Part shown: positions 21,680 to 21,729 of the stretch, in pieces
Layout of the letters: each line of letters opens with the position of its first letter
Numbering within the stretch: position 1 is the first letter of the stretch
From: Candidatus Dojkabacteria bacterium
Lineage (GTDB): Bacteria > Patescibacteriota > Dojkabacteria > J137
Reading direction: 5' to 3'
Length of the DNA stretch: 21,729 nt
Assembly (NCBI GenBank): GCA_003694175.1
Contig: RFKV01000030.1
Coordinates: 1 to 21,729 of the forward strand
The notes under the pieces: model-generated
Databases searched by the model: none
The model's input: only the letters and a program-made list of their open reading frames with translations
Told to the model about the DNA's origin: nothing
Made by a program: the position numbers and the translations under genes

Positions 21680-21729
21680 ATGAAAAATATAAAAAAAACT
21701 ATTTACAATAATTTTGTGATTATTTATAC
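21680..21729 (+). CDS. possible start of a gene cut by the right edge
   Basis: An ATG opens a frame of 16 codons (MKNIKKTIYNNFVIIY) to the window end, divergent from argS. A lysine-rich start followed by hydrophobic residues is plausible for a membrane or secreted protein, but it is too short to judge in AT-rich DNA and there is no clear promoter. Confidence 0.2.
   Translation, partial: MKNIKKTIYNNFVIIY

Overview
The window is AT-rich (about one third G+C by eye) and uses the standard bacterial code: TGA ends rpsH, rplF, rplO and recO. It most likely comes from a Candidate Phyla Radiation (Patescibacteria) bacterium. The main reason is the ribosomal-protein operon, which runs straight from rpsE to rplO with a 16-base gap and no rpmD (L30), a known CPR trait. 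Reduced or reshaped core proteins fit this too: PheT without its OB-fold domain, a short RecO, and the zinc form of S14. I cannot name the phylum from one window.

Layout. Positions 1-7162 (+) are the 3' part of the spc operon, rplE (cut by the window edge)-rpsN-rpsH-rplF-rplR-rpsE-rplO-secY, continuing without a break into recO and pheT where adk/map/infA would be expected. Positions 7313-9508 (-) hold a membrane-anchored protein of unknown role and an orphan SufC-type ABC ATPase. The ATPase is head-to-head with a very divergent CofD/YvcK-family protein (9532-10896, +). A 618-base non-coding stretch follows, then a methyltransferase (-) divergent from a Nudix hydrolase (+). A second non-coding stretch (13168-13564) has a terminator, short tandem repeats and the gltX promoter. 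gltX (+) is convergent with a DHH-family NrnA-like phosphoesterase (-).

Positions 16404-19717 are the most interesting part. They hold a GT-C-like membrane glycosyltransferase candidate, a UbiA prenyltransferase resembling decaprenyl-phosphate phosphoribosyltransferase, a PAP2 phosphatase and a GtrA-family protein. Together these match the logic of the actinobacterial lipid-linked pentose route: make polyprenyl-P-ribose-5-P, dephosphorylate it, flip it, transfer the sugar outside. No epimerase (DprE1/E2) is visible here. argS (-) closes the window.

Expression signals. Several start regions carry an extended -10 box (TGnTATAAT or close) 8-28 bases before the ATG, with poor -35 boxes. Most genes lack a convincing Shine-Dalgarno; recO is the clearest exception. 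Several mRNAs may therefore have very short leaders.
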